Source: DASTPP01 sp035762175
GTDB taxonomy: Bacteria > Myxococcota_A > Polyangia > Polyangiales > Polyangiaceae
Direction: 5' to 3'
DNA: 64,000 bases
Assembly: GCA_035762175.1 (NCBI GenBank)
Contig: DASTPP010000020.1
Span: forward strand, 41,301-105,300
The notes below the pieces were generated by a model. It did no database searches. It was not told where the DNA came from and saw nothing but the letters and a program-made list of their open reading frames with translations. Shown one piece after another: positions 9,147 through 18,227 of the stretch. Within the stretch, counting starts at the first letter, position 1; each line of letters opens with the position of its first letter. A program made the translations under genes and the position numbers.

Positions 9147-10075
9147 ATGGCACGAACGAAGGCGGGTGGGGCGGCGGGCAGGGGGGCCCCGGGGCGCCGG
9201 GGGGCCATCCGCAGCCCTTCCCGGGTATGAGCGCTTCGGGGGGCGCCCCGGGCGGCTACGGGGGCGGTCCGCCCGGCGGCGGGCAGGGCGGTGGGCCCGG
9301 CGGCGGGCAGGGCGGTGGGCCCTACGGCGGCCCGCCCGGCGGCGGCAACTACGGCGGGCCTCCTGGGGGCGGCAACTACGGCGGTCCGCCCGGCGGCGGG
9401 GGCGGCGGTCCGCCCGGAGGCGGCGGCTTCGGCGGCCCGCCCGGCGGTGGCTTCGGCGGGCCTCCCGGTGGGGCGGGCGGCGGCCCGCCCGGCGGCTTCG
9501 GTGGCCCGCCCGGCGGCTTCGGTGGCCCCCCCGGCGGGGGCGGTGGCCCGCCCGGTGGCTTCGGCGGGCCTCCTGGTGCGGGCAGCGGCCCGCCCGGCGG
9601 CTTCGGCGGGCCCCCCGGCGGGTTCGGCAATGCGCCGCCCCCGGGCGGCTTCGGTGGCCCCCCGGGCGGGGGCGGGTTTGGCGGCCCCCCGGGCGGCGGG
9701 GGCTTCGGCGGCCCGCCCGGCGGCTACGGCGGCCCGCCCGGCGGCGGCTACGGCACCCCGTCGCCCTACGTGGCGCAGGTACCCGGCCAGGCGTTGGCGG
9801 GCGGCGGGTCGACCGACCCGCTCGCGATCGCCTCGCTCGTCATGGGCTTGGTCGGCGTGCCGGGCTCGTTCTGCTGCTCGTTCCTCAGCATACCGCTCTC
9901 GCTCGCGGCGATCGTGACGGGCGTCATCGCGATCGGCAAGGCGCGCCAGCGCAACGATCAGACGGGCAAGCTCTTCGCCATCGGCGGCATCGCGACGGGC
10001 GGCGCCGGCCTCCTGCTCTTGCTCCTCTTCTTGGCCTTCGGCGTGGCCGGCGCGCTCATCGACAAGGCGCGCTGA
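9143..10075 (+). CDS. Gly/Pro-repeat protein with C-terminal DUF4190 membrane domain
   Basis: A 310-aa protein. Residues about 1-210 are almost entirely GGPPGG repeats with scattered Tyr and Phe, an intrinsically disordered tract. The C-terminal 90 residues hold two hydrophobic helices (IASLVMGLVGVPGSFCCSF and GGIATGGAGLLLLLLFLAF) separated by IAIGKARQRND, which matches the DUF4190 pattern. It probably sits in the inner membrane with the disordered arm in the cytoplasm. It starts inside the stop codon of the DUF2752 gene (ATGA overlap). A 36-bp tandem repeat begins in its last codons and runs beyond its stop. Confidence 0.85.
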   Translation: MNGTNEGGWGGGQGGPGAPGGHPQPFPGMSASGGAPGGYGGGPPGGGQGGGPGGGQGGGPYGGPPGGGNYGGPPGGGNYGGPPGGGGGGPPGGGGFGGPPGGGFGGPPGGAGGGPPGGFGGPPGGFGGPPGGGGGPPGGFGGPPGAGSGPPGGFGGPPGGFGNAPPPGGFGGPPGGGGFGGPPGGGGFGGPPGGYGGPPGGGYGTPSPYVAQVPGQALAGGGSTDPLAIASLVMGLVGVPGSFCCSFLSIPLSLAAIVTGVIAIGKARQRNDQTGKLFAIGGIATGGAGLLLLLLFLAFGVAGALIDKAR

Positions 10076-10158
10076 GGCGCGGCGAGCGCGCCCATCGACC
10101 GGGCGCGTCGAGGCGCGGCGAGCGCGCCCATCGACCGGAAGCGGCGCGGCGGGCGCGG
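10051..10158 (+). repeat. Three tandem 36-bp units crossing a stop codon
   Basis: The units are 10051-10086, 10087-10122 and 10123-10158 (the last is degenerate). The first unit encodes the final residues and TGA of the DUF4190 protein; the later copies carry CGCGCCCATCGACCGG. The gene's 3' end has thus been locally duplicated. Confidence 0.75.
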
Positions 10159-10190
10159 CGGGCGCGGCGGGGCGCGAGGCGACGCGGCGC

Positions 10191-11003
10191 TCAGGCCGCC
10201 GAGGGCCGCCGCGCCGCGTGCTCGCGGACCAACTCGGCGCTCTGGCGCGGCCGCTCGACCCAGAACATATGCCCGACGCCCTCGAGGATCTCGAGCCGCG
10301 CGCCGGGGATTTTCGAGGCGATGAGGCGGCCGTTCGCGACCGAGAGCATCTCGTCGCAGTCGCCGTGGATGACCAGCGTGGGCGCGCCGATGTCGCCGAG
10401 GCGCGCGGAGGCGTCGTGGCCGCCGACGGCCTGCACCTGCAGCGCGATCACGGCCAGCGGGGCGCGCGCCCGCAGCGCCCGCTCGCGGAAGGCCGCATAC
10501 TCGGCCTCGTCGCGGGCGAACGCGGGCGAGACGTTGACGTCCCACGCGGTGCGGATGGCCCGCTCGCGGTCGCCCGACGACCACGCGGCGGCGAGCCGGT
10601 TGCCGACCTCGGGGGCGGTCAGGACGCTGCCGGGGCCCCCGGCGTAGGTGCAGCCCAGCGTCAGCGTGGCGACCCGCCCGGGCAAGCGCAGCGCGAGCTC
10701 TTGGGCGACCATGCCCCCCATCGAGATACCCAACACGTGGGCGCGCTCGAGGCCGAGCGCGTCGAGCAGCGCGGCGGCGTCGGCGGCCAGGTCGGCGACG
10801 GTGAAGGGCTCGTCGACCCGCGAGCTCAGGCCGATGCCCCGGTGATCGAACGCGGTCACGGCGAAGTCGCGCGCCAGCTCGTCGAGGAACGCGTCGCCCC
10901 ACGCGAGCACCGTGCCCGACATGCCCTGGATCAACAAGAGCGGCTCGCCCGCGCCGCGCTGCAGGTAGTGGAAGTCGCGTCCGTTGACGGCGGCGGTCGG
11001 CAT
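10191..11003 (-). CDS. Alpha/beta hydrolase
   Basis: A 270-aa alpha/beta hydrolase fold protein without signal peptide. The oxyanion region is LLLIQGMSGT, the nucleophile elbow GISMGG (Ser), the acid in HGDCDEML and the His in GVGHMFW. DHRGIGLSSR matches the usual DxRGxGxS motif. Close families include 3-oxoadipate enol-lactonases and related esterases; the substrate cannot be told. The ATG at 11003 begins MPTAAVNGRDFHYLQRG, and in-frame upstream codons encode a different, low-complexity composition. TAGAAG/AGAAGGGG lies just upstream and could serve as a promoter or ribosome site. Confidence 0.9.
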   Translation of the reverse strand: MPTAAVNGRDFHYLQRGAGEPLLLIQGMSGTVLAWGDAFLDELARDFAVTAFDHRGIGLSSRVDEPFTVADLAADAAALLDALGLERAHVLGISMGGMVAQELALRLPGRVATLTLGCTYAGGPGSVLTAPEVGNRLAAAWSSGDRERAIRTAWDVNVSPAFARDEAEYAAFRERALRARAPLAVIALQVQAVGGHDASARLGDIGAPTLVIHGDCDEMLSVANGRLIASKIPGARLEILEGVGHMFWVERPRQSAELVREHAARRPSAA

Positions 11004-11093
11004 GGCCCCTTCTACCCGAGTCGGCCCGCCCCGGGGCGCACGAAATGGCGCGAGGGCGGGGGCCTCACGGCCAACCGTCACGCCCGGCGATGC

Positions 11094-11114
11094 CGGACAA
11101 AAAATGTCCGTTTT
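11094..11114. promoter_or_regulatory. CGGACA-A5-TGTCCG hairpin followed by TTTT
   Basis: A perfect 6-bp inverted repeat (11094-11099 and 11105-11110) with an all-A loop and four T after it lies between divergent genes. It could be an operator of the HTH-like gene downstream or a weak terminator. Confidence 0.4.
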
Positions 11115-11175
11115 GGCGTGGCGCCGGCCCCCCCGCGTGGTCATTTTTCATGGGTTGTACCCCGAAGAACTCGCC

Positions 11176-11745
11176 ATGCCCCCGACCGCGAAAACCGCCC
11201 CCCCGGCCCCCCTCACCCCCGCCCCCCGCGGGGCCAGCGCGGGCCCGGCGGCCGACCGCCCGACCCACGCCCCCTTCGCGCCCGAGGCCTGCGCGAGCAC
11301 GGCCGACGCCCCGACCCCGTCCGAGCTGATGGCGGCCCTGCGAGAGCAAGGGGCCGCCCTGCGGCAAATGCAGGCCACCCTCGAGCAACTCGTCCGGGGC
11401 TTGAGCCCCTCGGCGGCCCCCGTCAGCGGCGGCCCCACGACCACGACGACCGTCGCCGACCCGGTGGGCGCGGGCTTCACGCTGAGCCAACGGGCGCTGG
11501 CCGAAGCGCTGGCCATCCCCGCGTCGTATGTGTCGACGCTGGTGCGCGCCTTCAAGCTCGACGAAGACCCCCTCTATGCCCTTACCGTACGCCCCGGCGC
11601 CAAGCGCTTGGTGAACTACCACCCCCGCGCCATCGAGCGCTTCCGCGATCTGGTGCGCTCGCCCCCGGGCCCCCTCGACCAGCGGGCCCAGCGCACGCTC
11701 GACCAGGTTCGCAGCCGGTTGAGCGAGCCCGCCCGGGCCGCCTGA
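11176..11745 (+). CDS. Protein with HTH-like C-terminal half, unknown function
   Basis: A 189-aa protein. Residues 1-45 are Pro/Ala-rich. Residues about 50-75 form an amphipathic, likely coiled-coil stretch (ELMAALREQGAALRQMQATL). The C-terminal half contains a probable helix-turn-helix (SQRALAEALAIPASYVSTLV) followed by a wing-like strand (LVNYHPRAIERFRDLV), so DNA binding is plausible. The start at ATG 11176 is the first Met after the divergent promoter region; its ribosome site is weak. I do not recognise the family. It has no operon partner, because a decayed hydrolase gene follows. Confidence 0.6.
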   Translation: MPPTAKTAPPAPLTPAPRGASAGPAADRPTHAPFAPEACASTADAPTPSELMAALREQGAALRQMQATLEQLVRGLSPSAAPVSGGPTTTTTVADPVGAGFTLSQRALAEALAIPASYVSTLVRAFKLDEDPLYALTVRPGAKRLVNYHPRAIERFRDLVRSPPGPLDQRAQRTLDQVRSRLSEPARAA

Positions 11746-11865
11746 CGACATCGGGCCCGCCCTCGAGGCCGGCGCCCGCGGCTACCTGTCTCGAAAGACG
11801 TGTCGCGCGTCGCGGGCAAAAAAGGGTATGACGCGCCGTGTTGTTGGGCGTAGACCCCTTTTCCG

Positions 11866-12332
11866 ATGACCACGACGCGCGCTTCGGCCCGCGGCGCCCT
11901 GCGCTTGGTCGGGCAGGGCGTCGATTATGTGATCGTGGGGCAACTACGCCGAGCGCCTCTGGGGCCGGCGGGGCGTCACGTACGGCGCGCTGCTCGCCGA
12001 GCGGCACGGCTACGCGCCCGTCTACGTTCGCTACGACACGGGCCTGCGCGTCGTCGACAACGGACGCGAGCTCGCGGCGATGCTCGACGCGCTCGCCCAC
12101 CTCGTAGACCTTGCACACGCGCTCGTGATCGATGCGCGCCTGCGCCCTCGTCGTCGTGCCCCATGCCTCCCTTCCTCGCGATGGCCGCGAGCTTAAGCCA
12201 GCCCTCGGCCCCCCTGGGCGGGGATCTCGCCCCGCCGGCGAGGTTTTGGGGTCGACCGCCCTCGACCCCGCCGGCCGGCCCCTCGACGCCAACGCCGTCG
12301 CGAGCGCGCTCGAGCCCCTCGTCGACCCCTGA
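11866..12332 (+). pseudogene. Decayed lipase-like alpha/beta hydrolase
   Basis: Three short pieces of a PGAP1/lipase-like hydrolase lie in different frames. The first begins MTTTRASARGALRLVG. The second, from about 11947, reads YAERLWGRRGVTYGALL, then HGYAPVYVRYDTGL and NGRELAAMLDAL, which are landmarks of this family. A third (to 12332) reads LDPAGRPLDANAVASAL. The nucleophile elbow and the middle of the protein are missing, so this is a remnant. Confidence 0.5.
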
Positions 12333-12374
12333 CGCCCGCGCCCGCCGCCGACCTCGAACGCGCGCGGGGGGGCC

Positions 12375-12854
12375 TCAGAGCGGCGCGGCGGCGGCGGTCT
12401 GCTGGCGCGCGCGCTCGCGCGGCGAGCCGCGGAGCATCTCTTCTTGGGCGGCCTGCATCGCCCGGCCGAGCCCCTCGAGGCCCGGCCGGTCGAGGCACTT
12501 TCTCACCTTCGGAAAGAGGTGCTCCTCTTCTTCTTTGTGATGGTGCTCGGCCTGCTCTTTCAAGACGTGCAGCTTCGCCTCGAAGCGGGGGTCGGCGGGC
12601 GAGAGCTCGAGCAGGTCGGCGAGCAGGCGCTTGAGCGAGAGGTGCTCTTCGAGCGACTCGAGCAAGATGTCTTCGGTGCGCCGCGCCTTGACCGCCGGGT
12701 AAAATTGCTCTTCTTCGATCAAGACGTGCGACATGAGCACGTCGGCCGCCCGCCCGAAGAGGGCGCCGCGCTCCGCGTCGGTCGCGTTCAGGGCGGCCTC
12801 GAAGGCCTCTTCGAGCTGCCGGTGCTGCTTCACGAGGTAGTCGATTGCGTCCAT
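12375..12854 (-). CDS. Hemerythrin-like (HHE) cation-binding domain protein
   Basis: A 159-aa all-helical cytosolic protein. Metal-binding positions of the hemerythrin/HHE family are visible: VKQHRQLEEAF, MSHVLIEEEQFYPAV, LEEHLSLKRLL and EQAEHHHKEEEEHLFPKV. Such proteins bind a non-haem diiron centre and handle O2, NO or iron stress. The ATG at 12854 (MDAIDYLVKQH) was chosen because the longer frame upstream is Arg/Pro-rich. The C-terminus is a short basic, Ala-rich tail. It is a single gene between the hydrolase remnant and the reductase gene. Confidence 0.92.
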   Translation of the reverse strand: MDAIDYLVKQHRQLEEAFEAALNATDAERGALFGRAADVLMSHVLIEEEQFYPAVKARRTEDILLESLEEHLSLKRLLADLLELSPADPRFEAKLHVLKEQAEHHHKEEEEHLFPKVRKCLDRPGLEGLGRAMQAAQEEMLRGSPRERARQQTAAAAPL

Positions 12855-13104
12855 GGGTTCGGTCGTCCTCGCCGGCCTCGGGGCCGGTCGAAGCCGCGCA
12901 CGCCGCCACGACGCCGACCCGGGCCTCCGCGTGAGTAAGCAACGGGCGTTCCATCGGCGGGTAGGGCGCGGCGCCGCACGCCGCGGCGGCCCGCGAGGGC
13001 GACCGCGGGTGTGGCAGAAGTCGCCGGCGCGGCCGGGCAGCACACCGCCCGCCGCTCGGGCCCCGGCGATCGGGCCCCGCCCGGCGCGCGCTCGGGCCCT
13101 CCGA

Positions 13105-13809
13105 TCAGCGCCCGCCCTGGGCCTCGAAGTATGCCCTCACCGCGTCGTCGGCGGCCTTCCGATACTCGGCGCCGCGGCCCCGCTCGGCCGCGGCCAGCGC
13201 GGCCTTCAACCCTGGCGCGTCCAAGTCTTTCGCGTAGCAGGGCGTGCCCGGCTGCTGCCGCCACGATTCGTCGAGGCCCCCGGCGTCGATCGGGTCGAAC
13301 CCGAGCTCGTCGATGAGGCGCATGACCTCCGCCTTCGCGCCGGCCTCGTCGCCCGCGACGGGGATCGCGATGCGCCCCGGCGCGCCTTTCGGCATGCCCT
13401 TCTTGAGCAGCGACTCGAAGTAAATGGTGTTGAACGCCTTGACCACCGGCCGCCCGAGCTGCTCGCCGACCCACGCGCTCTCGGGCCGCCCGCCGTCGAG
13501 CGCCGCGATGCGGCCGTCGCGGCTCGGGTAGTAGTTGTTGGTGTCGATCACGATCACGTCGCCGGGCACGCCGGCGAAGAGGTCTCGGGGCAGCCGGGGC
13601 ACCGCGCGCTGGGGCGTCGTGACGACCACGATCGCGCCGCCGCGCGCGGCCTCCGCGGCCGTGACGGGCCTGGCCCCGACCTCGGCCGCGAGCTCGCGGA
13701 GCGACTCGGGCCCGCGCGAGTTCGCGATCGAGACCTCGTGGCCGAGCGCCGCCCAGCGCCTCGCCAGGGTGCCGCCGATCATGCCGGCGCCGATGATGCC
13801 AATCTTCAT
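13105..13809 (-). CDS. NADPH-dependent F420 reductase-like oxidoreductase
   Basis: A 234-aa Rossmann-fold protein of the F420H2:NADP oxidoreductase-like family. It shows the nucleotide-binding loop IGIIGAGMIGGTLA, the SNSRG-like signature (IANSRGPESL) and the landmarks VIDTNNYYP and KAFNTIYF. Members reduce F420 or other cofactors, or act as NAD(P)-dependent reductases; without F420 genes nearby the cofactor is open. GGAGGAT lies about 5 bases before the ATG at 13809. It is a stand-alone gene. Confidence 0.88.
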   Translation of the reverse strand: MKIGIIGAGMIGGTLARRWAALGHEVSIANSRGPESLRELAAEVGARPVTAAEAARGGAIVVVTTPQRAVPRLPRDLFAGVPGDVIVIDTNNYYPSRDGRIAALDGGRPESAWVGEQLGRPVVKAFNTIYFESLLKKGMPKGAPGRIAIPVAGDEAGAKAEVMRLIDELGFDPIDAGGLDESWRQQPGTPCYAKDLDAPGLKAALAAAERGRGAEYRKAADDAVRAYFEAQGGR

Positions 13810-13957
13810 GCCATCCTCCTTCGAACCGAGCCGTCTGTGGTCGGTCGCGCCGCGCCCGCTCGGCGGCGCGGGGCCATCGCCATGACGCTTGCCGGCGGCC
13901 CTGTCAAATGCCGCCCCCGCCCGCGGCCGCGCAGGGGCGGCCCTCGCGCGCCCGCGT

Positions 13958-14677
13958 TCAGTCGACGAACGAGAACAAGTTCGACAAGACCCACGAGACC
14001 ACGCCGACCGCGTCCCGCTGGCGCCCGAGGTCGGACGCCCCCTCGGCCAGAAGGGCGACGCGCATCTCGGCCGCCGCGCGCTCGAGCCGCGCCTCGCGCG
14101 CGCCCTTCGCCTCGGCGGCCGGAGGGGCCGCGCCCTCGAGGCCCCCCCGGTCCACGAAGCGCGAGGCCCGCTCGATCTCGCCCCGGTCGAACCACACGCC
14201 GTGCTCGGAGCACGCGTCGACCACGACGCCCGAGCGGGCGCCGAAGATCGTGCGATTCATGATCTCGTGGCAGTGCGGGCAGGGCACGTAGCGCTCGGTC
14301 GAGACCCGCTCGGGGGGCGCCTCGCGCGTCAGGTCGAAGGGCGGCAGGGGGGCGCGGTTCTCGCGCAACGCCTCGAGCGCGCCCGACTCGAGGAACACCC
14401 CCTGGCACCCCCCGCACCCATACGCGCGCTCGCCCTCCGGCGAGGGCGACGCCGCCTCGAGCGGCGCGCGGCAGCGGGGGCAGCGCAGGGCCGAGGCCGC
14501 CGCCGGCTCGGGGCGCGGCGGCGCGGCCGGGGGCGGGCGACGGTAGGGCGACGCGGCCTCGGGGCGCCCGAGCGGCACGTGCGGCACGCGCCCCTCGGCC
14601 CCGCAAGCGCAACGCACCCGCGCGCCCGGAAAGAGCCCCTTCACCTCGACCGTCGCCCCACACTGCTCACAGACCAT
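13958..14677 (-). CDS. Zinc-ribbon (TFIIB-type) protein
   Basis: A 239-aa cytosolic protein with several paired cysteines. An N-terminal ribbon (CEQCGATVEV then CACG) is followed by a Pro-rich spacer, a TFIIB-like ribbon (LRCPRCRAPLE then CGGCQGVFLE) and a third site (VPCPHCHEIMNR with CSEHGVWFDRGE). The GVWFDRGE motif is typical of the zf-TFIIB family of small bacterial zinc proteins. Function is unknown; nucleic-acid or protein binding is a guess. The hydrophobic end (VVSWVLSNLFSFVD) might associate with membrane. The start at ATG 14677 lacks a close ribosome site. Confidence 0.85.
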   Translation of the reverse strand: MVCEQCGATVEVKGLFPGARVRCACGAEGRVPHVPLGRPEAASPYRRPPPAAPPRPEPAAASALRCPRCRAPLEAASPSPEGERAYGCGGCQGVFLESGALEALRENRAPLPPFDLTREAPPERVSTERYVPCPHCHEIMNRTIFGARSGVVVDACSEHGVWFDRGEIERASRFVDRGGLEGAAPPAAEAKGAREARLERAAAEMRVALLAEGASDLGRQRDAVGVVSWVLSNLFSFVD

Positions 14678-15204
14678 CGACTACCCAAGATACCTCATAC
14701 GGGCCGCCCCCGCCCCCACTACCTAACTATTCTAAGAAATTGGCCGCCCCGCCACCCCGCCGCCCCACCAGCGGGGCGCTCGATGCAGGGGCGGGGCGCG
14801 CTGCGGGGCCGTTAATGAAAGCTGGTTTCATCTAAAAGACGACTTTGTGTAGGTTTCTCACGTAAGCAAAACTTCACTAGACGTTCGTCACCTACACGGC
14901 TAAAGCTTGTCGTCACGCTCGGGCTAGACCAGCTGGCTTCATGACACTGTGTGGGCTCGTTCGTGCCCGACGGACGCGACGCGGGGGGCCGCCAGCCCGC
15001 CGCGGGGCGCCCTTTTTTCAACGACCGTCGACTTCTCCCGATAGCACCCTGGCCCCGCACGGGCCGGCTTAGTTTGAACCGGCGGGCGCCCCGGCCCCCG
15101 CGACGACGCGCCCGCGCGTCGGGGGCCGCCGCCCGCCCGCGCTCGCCGTGGCTTTCTTTCGACCTCTGCCCCGAGGCTTTTCTCTTTCAAGAAAGGGTAC
15201 CACT
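14678..15204. other. Intergenic region with a lower-GC island
   Basis: No gene is supported. About 14815-14950 is clearly less GC-rich than the surroundings and holds the small palindrome ATGAAA-GCTGG-TTTCAT (14817-14833). A short minus-strand frame (14812-15060) does not match anything I know; it may be a remnant of acquired DNA. Confidence 0.4.
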
Positions 15205-16530
15205 ATGAGCATCGAACGTTGGTTGCTGCCCCTGGTCCTGTTCGCCGCGGCTTGTGACGTCGGAGGGCCCGACGAGGCGGGCGACCCCGGGCCGCAAGGC
15301 GTCAGCTCCGAAGGGGGCGGCGAGGCCCCCGACGCCCTCGACGCGGCGGCGAGCGCGGGCAATTTTCTCGCCAATAACGCGCAATTTCCCAACCCGAGCG
15401 GCCGCGTCGCGTCGTACAGCAACCAGGGGCTGATCGACCTCGACAACGACTTCTTCGGCGAGTTCGGCACCAACGGCCGCGACTGCGCGACGTGCCACGC
15501 GGCCGCGCAGGCCTGGTCGATTACGCCGGCCGACGTGCAGAAGCGCTTCTTCGACACCAAGGGCCTCGACCCCATCTTCCGCCTCGTCGACGGGGCGAAC
15601 TCGCCCAAGGCCGACGTCTCGACCGTCACGGCGCGACTGAACGCCTACAGCATGCTGCGCACGCGCGCCGTCATCCGCGTCGGCCTGCCGGTGCCGGCCA
15701 ACGCCGAGTTCGAGCTGGCCGCGGTCGACGACCCCTACCAGTTCGCCAGCGCCGCCGAGCTCTCGCTCTTCCGGCGGCCGCTCGTGTCGGCCAACCTCTT
15801 CGGCGGGCCCGGCACCTTCGTGATGTGGGACGGCCGCGAGACGCAGGTCGACTTCCAGGCGGCGCTGAGCACCCAGGCCAACAACGCCACGCTCGGCCAC
15901 GCCCAGGCGGCGGCGCCCCTGCCCGCGTCGGTGCGCACCGAGATCGTCGGCTTCGAGACGAACCTCTTTGCCGCGCAGGCGTTCGACAACCTGGCCGGCT
16001 CGCTGACGTCGAACGGGGCCCGGGGCGGCCCCCAAGAGCTCGCGTCGCAGCCGTTCTTGGTCGGCAACTTCAACCTCTTCGACGCCTGGGCCAACTTCCC
16101 CGGCACCGACCCGTCGTTCGAGGCGCGCCGGGCCATCGCGCGCGGCCAGGCGCTCTTCAACGGCGGGTGCTCCGGCTGCCATAACGTGGCGAACGTGGGC
16201 TCCAGCTCCCTCCCCGTGTTCTTCGACATCGGCGTCTCGGCCGGCTCGCGCCGCACCCCCGACATGCCGCTCTACACGCTGCGCCGCAAGCTCACCGGCG
16301 AGACGATTCAGACGACCGACCCCGGCCGCGCGCTCGTCACCGGCCTCTGGGCCGACGTCAACCGGTTCAAGGTGCCGAGCATCCGCGGCCTCGCGGCGCG
16401 CGCCCCCTACTTCCACAACGGCTCGGCCAAGACGCTCGAGGAGGTCATCGACTTCTACGAGGCGTCGCTCGGCTTCAACTTCACCGACGCCGAAGAGGCC
16501 GACCTGGCCGCCTTCCTCCGGGCGCTCTGA
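15205..16530 (+). CDS. Di-heme cytochrome c peroxidase/MauG-like lipoprotein
   Basis: A 441-aa exported protein. The signal peptide ends LFAAAC, a lipobox, so it is probably anchored to a membrane facing the periplasm or the surface. There are two c-type haem sites, CATCH (haem 1) and CSGCH (haem 2), as in the CcpA/MauG family. FKVPSIRGLAARAPYFHNGS near the C-terminus is the distal-haem signature. It reduces peroxides with electrons from a c-type donor, or oxidises a protein or polymer as MauG relatives do. The ATG at 15205 has GAAAGGG about 8 bases upstream. Its length fits the family. Confidence 0.93.
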   Translation: MSIERWLLPLVLFAAACDVGGPDEAGDPGPQGVSSEGGGEAPDALDAAASAGNFLANNAQFPNPSGRVASYSNQGLIDLDNDFFGEFGTNGRDCATCHAAAQAWSITPADVQKRFFDTKGLDPIFRLVDGANSPKADVSTVTARLNAYSMLRTRAVIRVGLPVPANAEFELAAVDDPYQFASAAELSLFRRPLVSANLFGGPGTFVMWDGRETQVDFQAALSTQANNATLGHAQAAAPLPASVRTEIVGFETNLFAAQAFDNLAGSLTSNGARGGPQELASQPFLVGNFNLFDAWANFPGTDPSFEARRAIARGQALFNGGCSGCHNVANVGSSSLPVFFDIGVSAGSRRTPDMPLYTLRRKLTGETIQTTDPGRALVTGLWADVNRFKVPSIRGLAARAPYFHNGSAKTLEEVIDFYEASLGFNFTDAEEADLAAFLRAL

Positions 16531-17098
16531 CCCGCGCTCCGCCAGCCCCCGGCGTGCGAGGCGGCGCCTCGTGCGCGGGGGCCGGCGCGCCCCGACCCCT
16601 CGCCGCCGGGTCGGGGGTGTACCCGGTCGAGCGCGCACGCGAAGCGCCCGCGTGCGCGCTCGGCGGCGCCCCGACGTCGTCGTGGCCGGCGCCTCGGCCG
16701 TGCTCGCGCAGCTGGGCGGCGACGAGCTCGTGGGCGCGTTCGAAGGCGAGCCGCCCGGGGCGCGCGCGGCGCTGCTCGCGTTGATGTCCGATCGGATGGG
16801 CGAGGCGGGGCTGCGCCTCCTGTTCTCGCGCGCCCAGGCCGGCGGGTTCGAGGGCGCGCGCTGCGTCGTGGGGGCCGCGCGCCTGACGAGCCGTCGCCCG
16901 CCCGAAGGAGGTCTTTCGCCCCGCCGAGGCGATACACCGGGGCCGACCCCAGCCCATTTTGCCTTCGCCGCCCGAAATCGGAGGGGGGTCGAAAAAAATC
17001 AGGCAACCGGCCCGGGTGCCTGGCCGAGCGGGTAGGTGACACCACGAACTCGGCCAATTTCGGGCGGGGGGGAGGGTGTCGACCTCGGAGAACCTGCC
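16531..17098. other. Gene-poor stretch with possible remnant
   Basis: From about 16665 to 16900 one plus-strand frame has a protein-like composition (VVVAGASAVLAQLGGDELV, then GLRLLFSRAQAGGFEGA) but no good start and a low-complexity tail. I cannot assign it; it may be a decayed gene. The right part holds the nested inverted repeat listed separately. Confidence 0.35.
16968..17067. repeat. Nested inverted repeat upstream of the 17099 gene
   Basis: The outer arms CCGCCCGAAAT (16968-16978) and ATTTCGGGCGG (17057-17067) are perfect complements. Inside lies a second hairpin, CAGGCA / TGCCTG, at 17000-17022. It sits just before a gene start and could be a leader structure or operator. Confidence 0.5.
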
Positions 17099-18190
17099 GT
17101 GACCAGCCGAACCAATCCCGAAGCCATCCTCCATCTGCAGCCCAACCGTCCCATTCCGCCCACCGTGAACCAACCCATGACCCAACCCTCGAACCGACCC
17201 TCGAAGGCGGCCGCCCAGCCCGCCACGAAGGCCCGCGGCCGACCGAAGGGCGGCCGCGCCCCCAAGAAGGGCGCCGGCGCCGCCCGCCGGGCGCACGAAG
17301 GGGGCGATGACGACGGCGGCGATGACGACGGCGAGCCAGCCCCGGCGGGCGGCGGCGAAGCGCTCGTCCTGACCAGCGCGCACGAGCTCTCGCTCGCGCG
17401 TGTTCGGCCCGAGATCGACGCCCTGCCCGCCGCCGAGGTGCGCCGCATCACCGTGCACGTGCCCTCGGCGTGCATGCTGGCGCTCGGCGCCTTGCCCCGC
17501 ATGCGCGCCCTGCGCGACGCGATGGCGGCCGCCTTCACCGACCCCCCGCTCGCCGCGCTCGACAAGCTCGAAGACTACGCCCACGCCGCGTACCTGTCGC
17601 ACGCCCGCGTCTTGCCGCGGGACGCGGGCGAGACGAACGTGCGCGCGCTCTTGAACGAGGCCGGGCCGCTCCGAGAGCGCCTGCTCGCGATGGCCGGCGC
17701 GCTCGTCGCCTTCGGCATCTTCGACGCGAAGCAGGTGGCCACCATTCGCCAGGGCACGGGCCACCTCGACACCGCCGGCGATCTCGCCGCCCTCGGCCTG
17801 ATGTTCGTCGACGCGTGGCCCACCATCGGGCCGAAGAAGCTGCTCGAGCGGGCCGAGGCCGAGCGCGCGATCGAGCTCGGCAAGCGGTTGCTCGGGGCGC
17901 TCGGGCGCCGCAACGAGGGCACCGACGGTGCGGGCGACCCGGACGAGGCCGAAGAGCAACTCGCCAAGGCGTACGAGCTCTTCCGCCGCGCGTACGAGTG
18001 GTGCCGCGCGGCCATTCTGTACCTGCGCCGCGACGTGGGCGACGGCGACCAGATCGCCCCGCCGCTCGCGCGCAGCCGCCGCCGGGGCCGCAGCGCGCCG
18101 GCCGACGAGCCCGGCACGGGCGAGCCCGACGTCGACTCGCCCGACGAGGGCGAGCCCGGCGACGAGCCCGACGTCGCCGAGACCCTCTGA
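17099..18190 (+). CDS. Hypothetical protein with acidic and basic low-complexity ends
   Basis: A 363-aa protein of unknown function. The N-terminus is basic (KARGRPKGGRAPKKGAG, like an AT-hook or nucleic-acid-binding tail), followed by an acidic run (GGDDDGGDDDGE). Residues about 105-330 form a well-structured, probably all-alpha core with VHVPSACMLALGALPRMRAL, LEDYAHAAYLSHA and IRQGTGHLDTAGDLAALGL. The end is a Glu/Asp/Pro-rich tail. The GTG at 17099 was chosen because CGGAG lies 8 bases upstream; an ATG at 17177 is an alternative. I believe similar proteins occur in Polyangia, but I cannot name a family. Confidence 0.7.
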   Translation: MTSRTNPEAILHLQPNRPIPPTVNQPMTQPSNRPSKAAAQPATKARGRPKGGRAPKKGAGAARRAHEGGDDDGGDDDGEPAPAGGGEALVLTSAHELSLARVRPEIDALPAAEVRRITVHVPSACMLALGALPRMRALRDAMAAAFTDPPLAALDKLEDYAHAAYLSHARVLPRDAGETNVRALLNEAGPLRERLLAMAGALVAFGIFDAKQVATIRQGTGHLDTAGDLAALGLMFVDAWPTIGPKKLLERAEAERAIELGKRLLGALGRRNEGTDGAGDPDEAEEQLAKAYELFRRAYEWCRAAILYLRRDVGDGDQIAPPLARSRRRGRSAPADEPGTGEPDVDSPDEGEPGDEPDVAETL

Positions 18191-18227
18191 CGGGCACCCC
18201 CGCCGAGGCCCGGCGGCGCGCGACGAG

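Noticed and set aside
9376..9630. Minus-strand Pro-rich frame made only of GGPP units
   Set aside because: It is the antisense of the Gly/Pro repeat in the DUF4190 gene.
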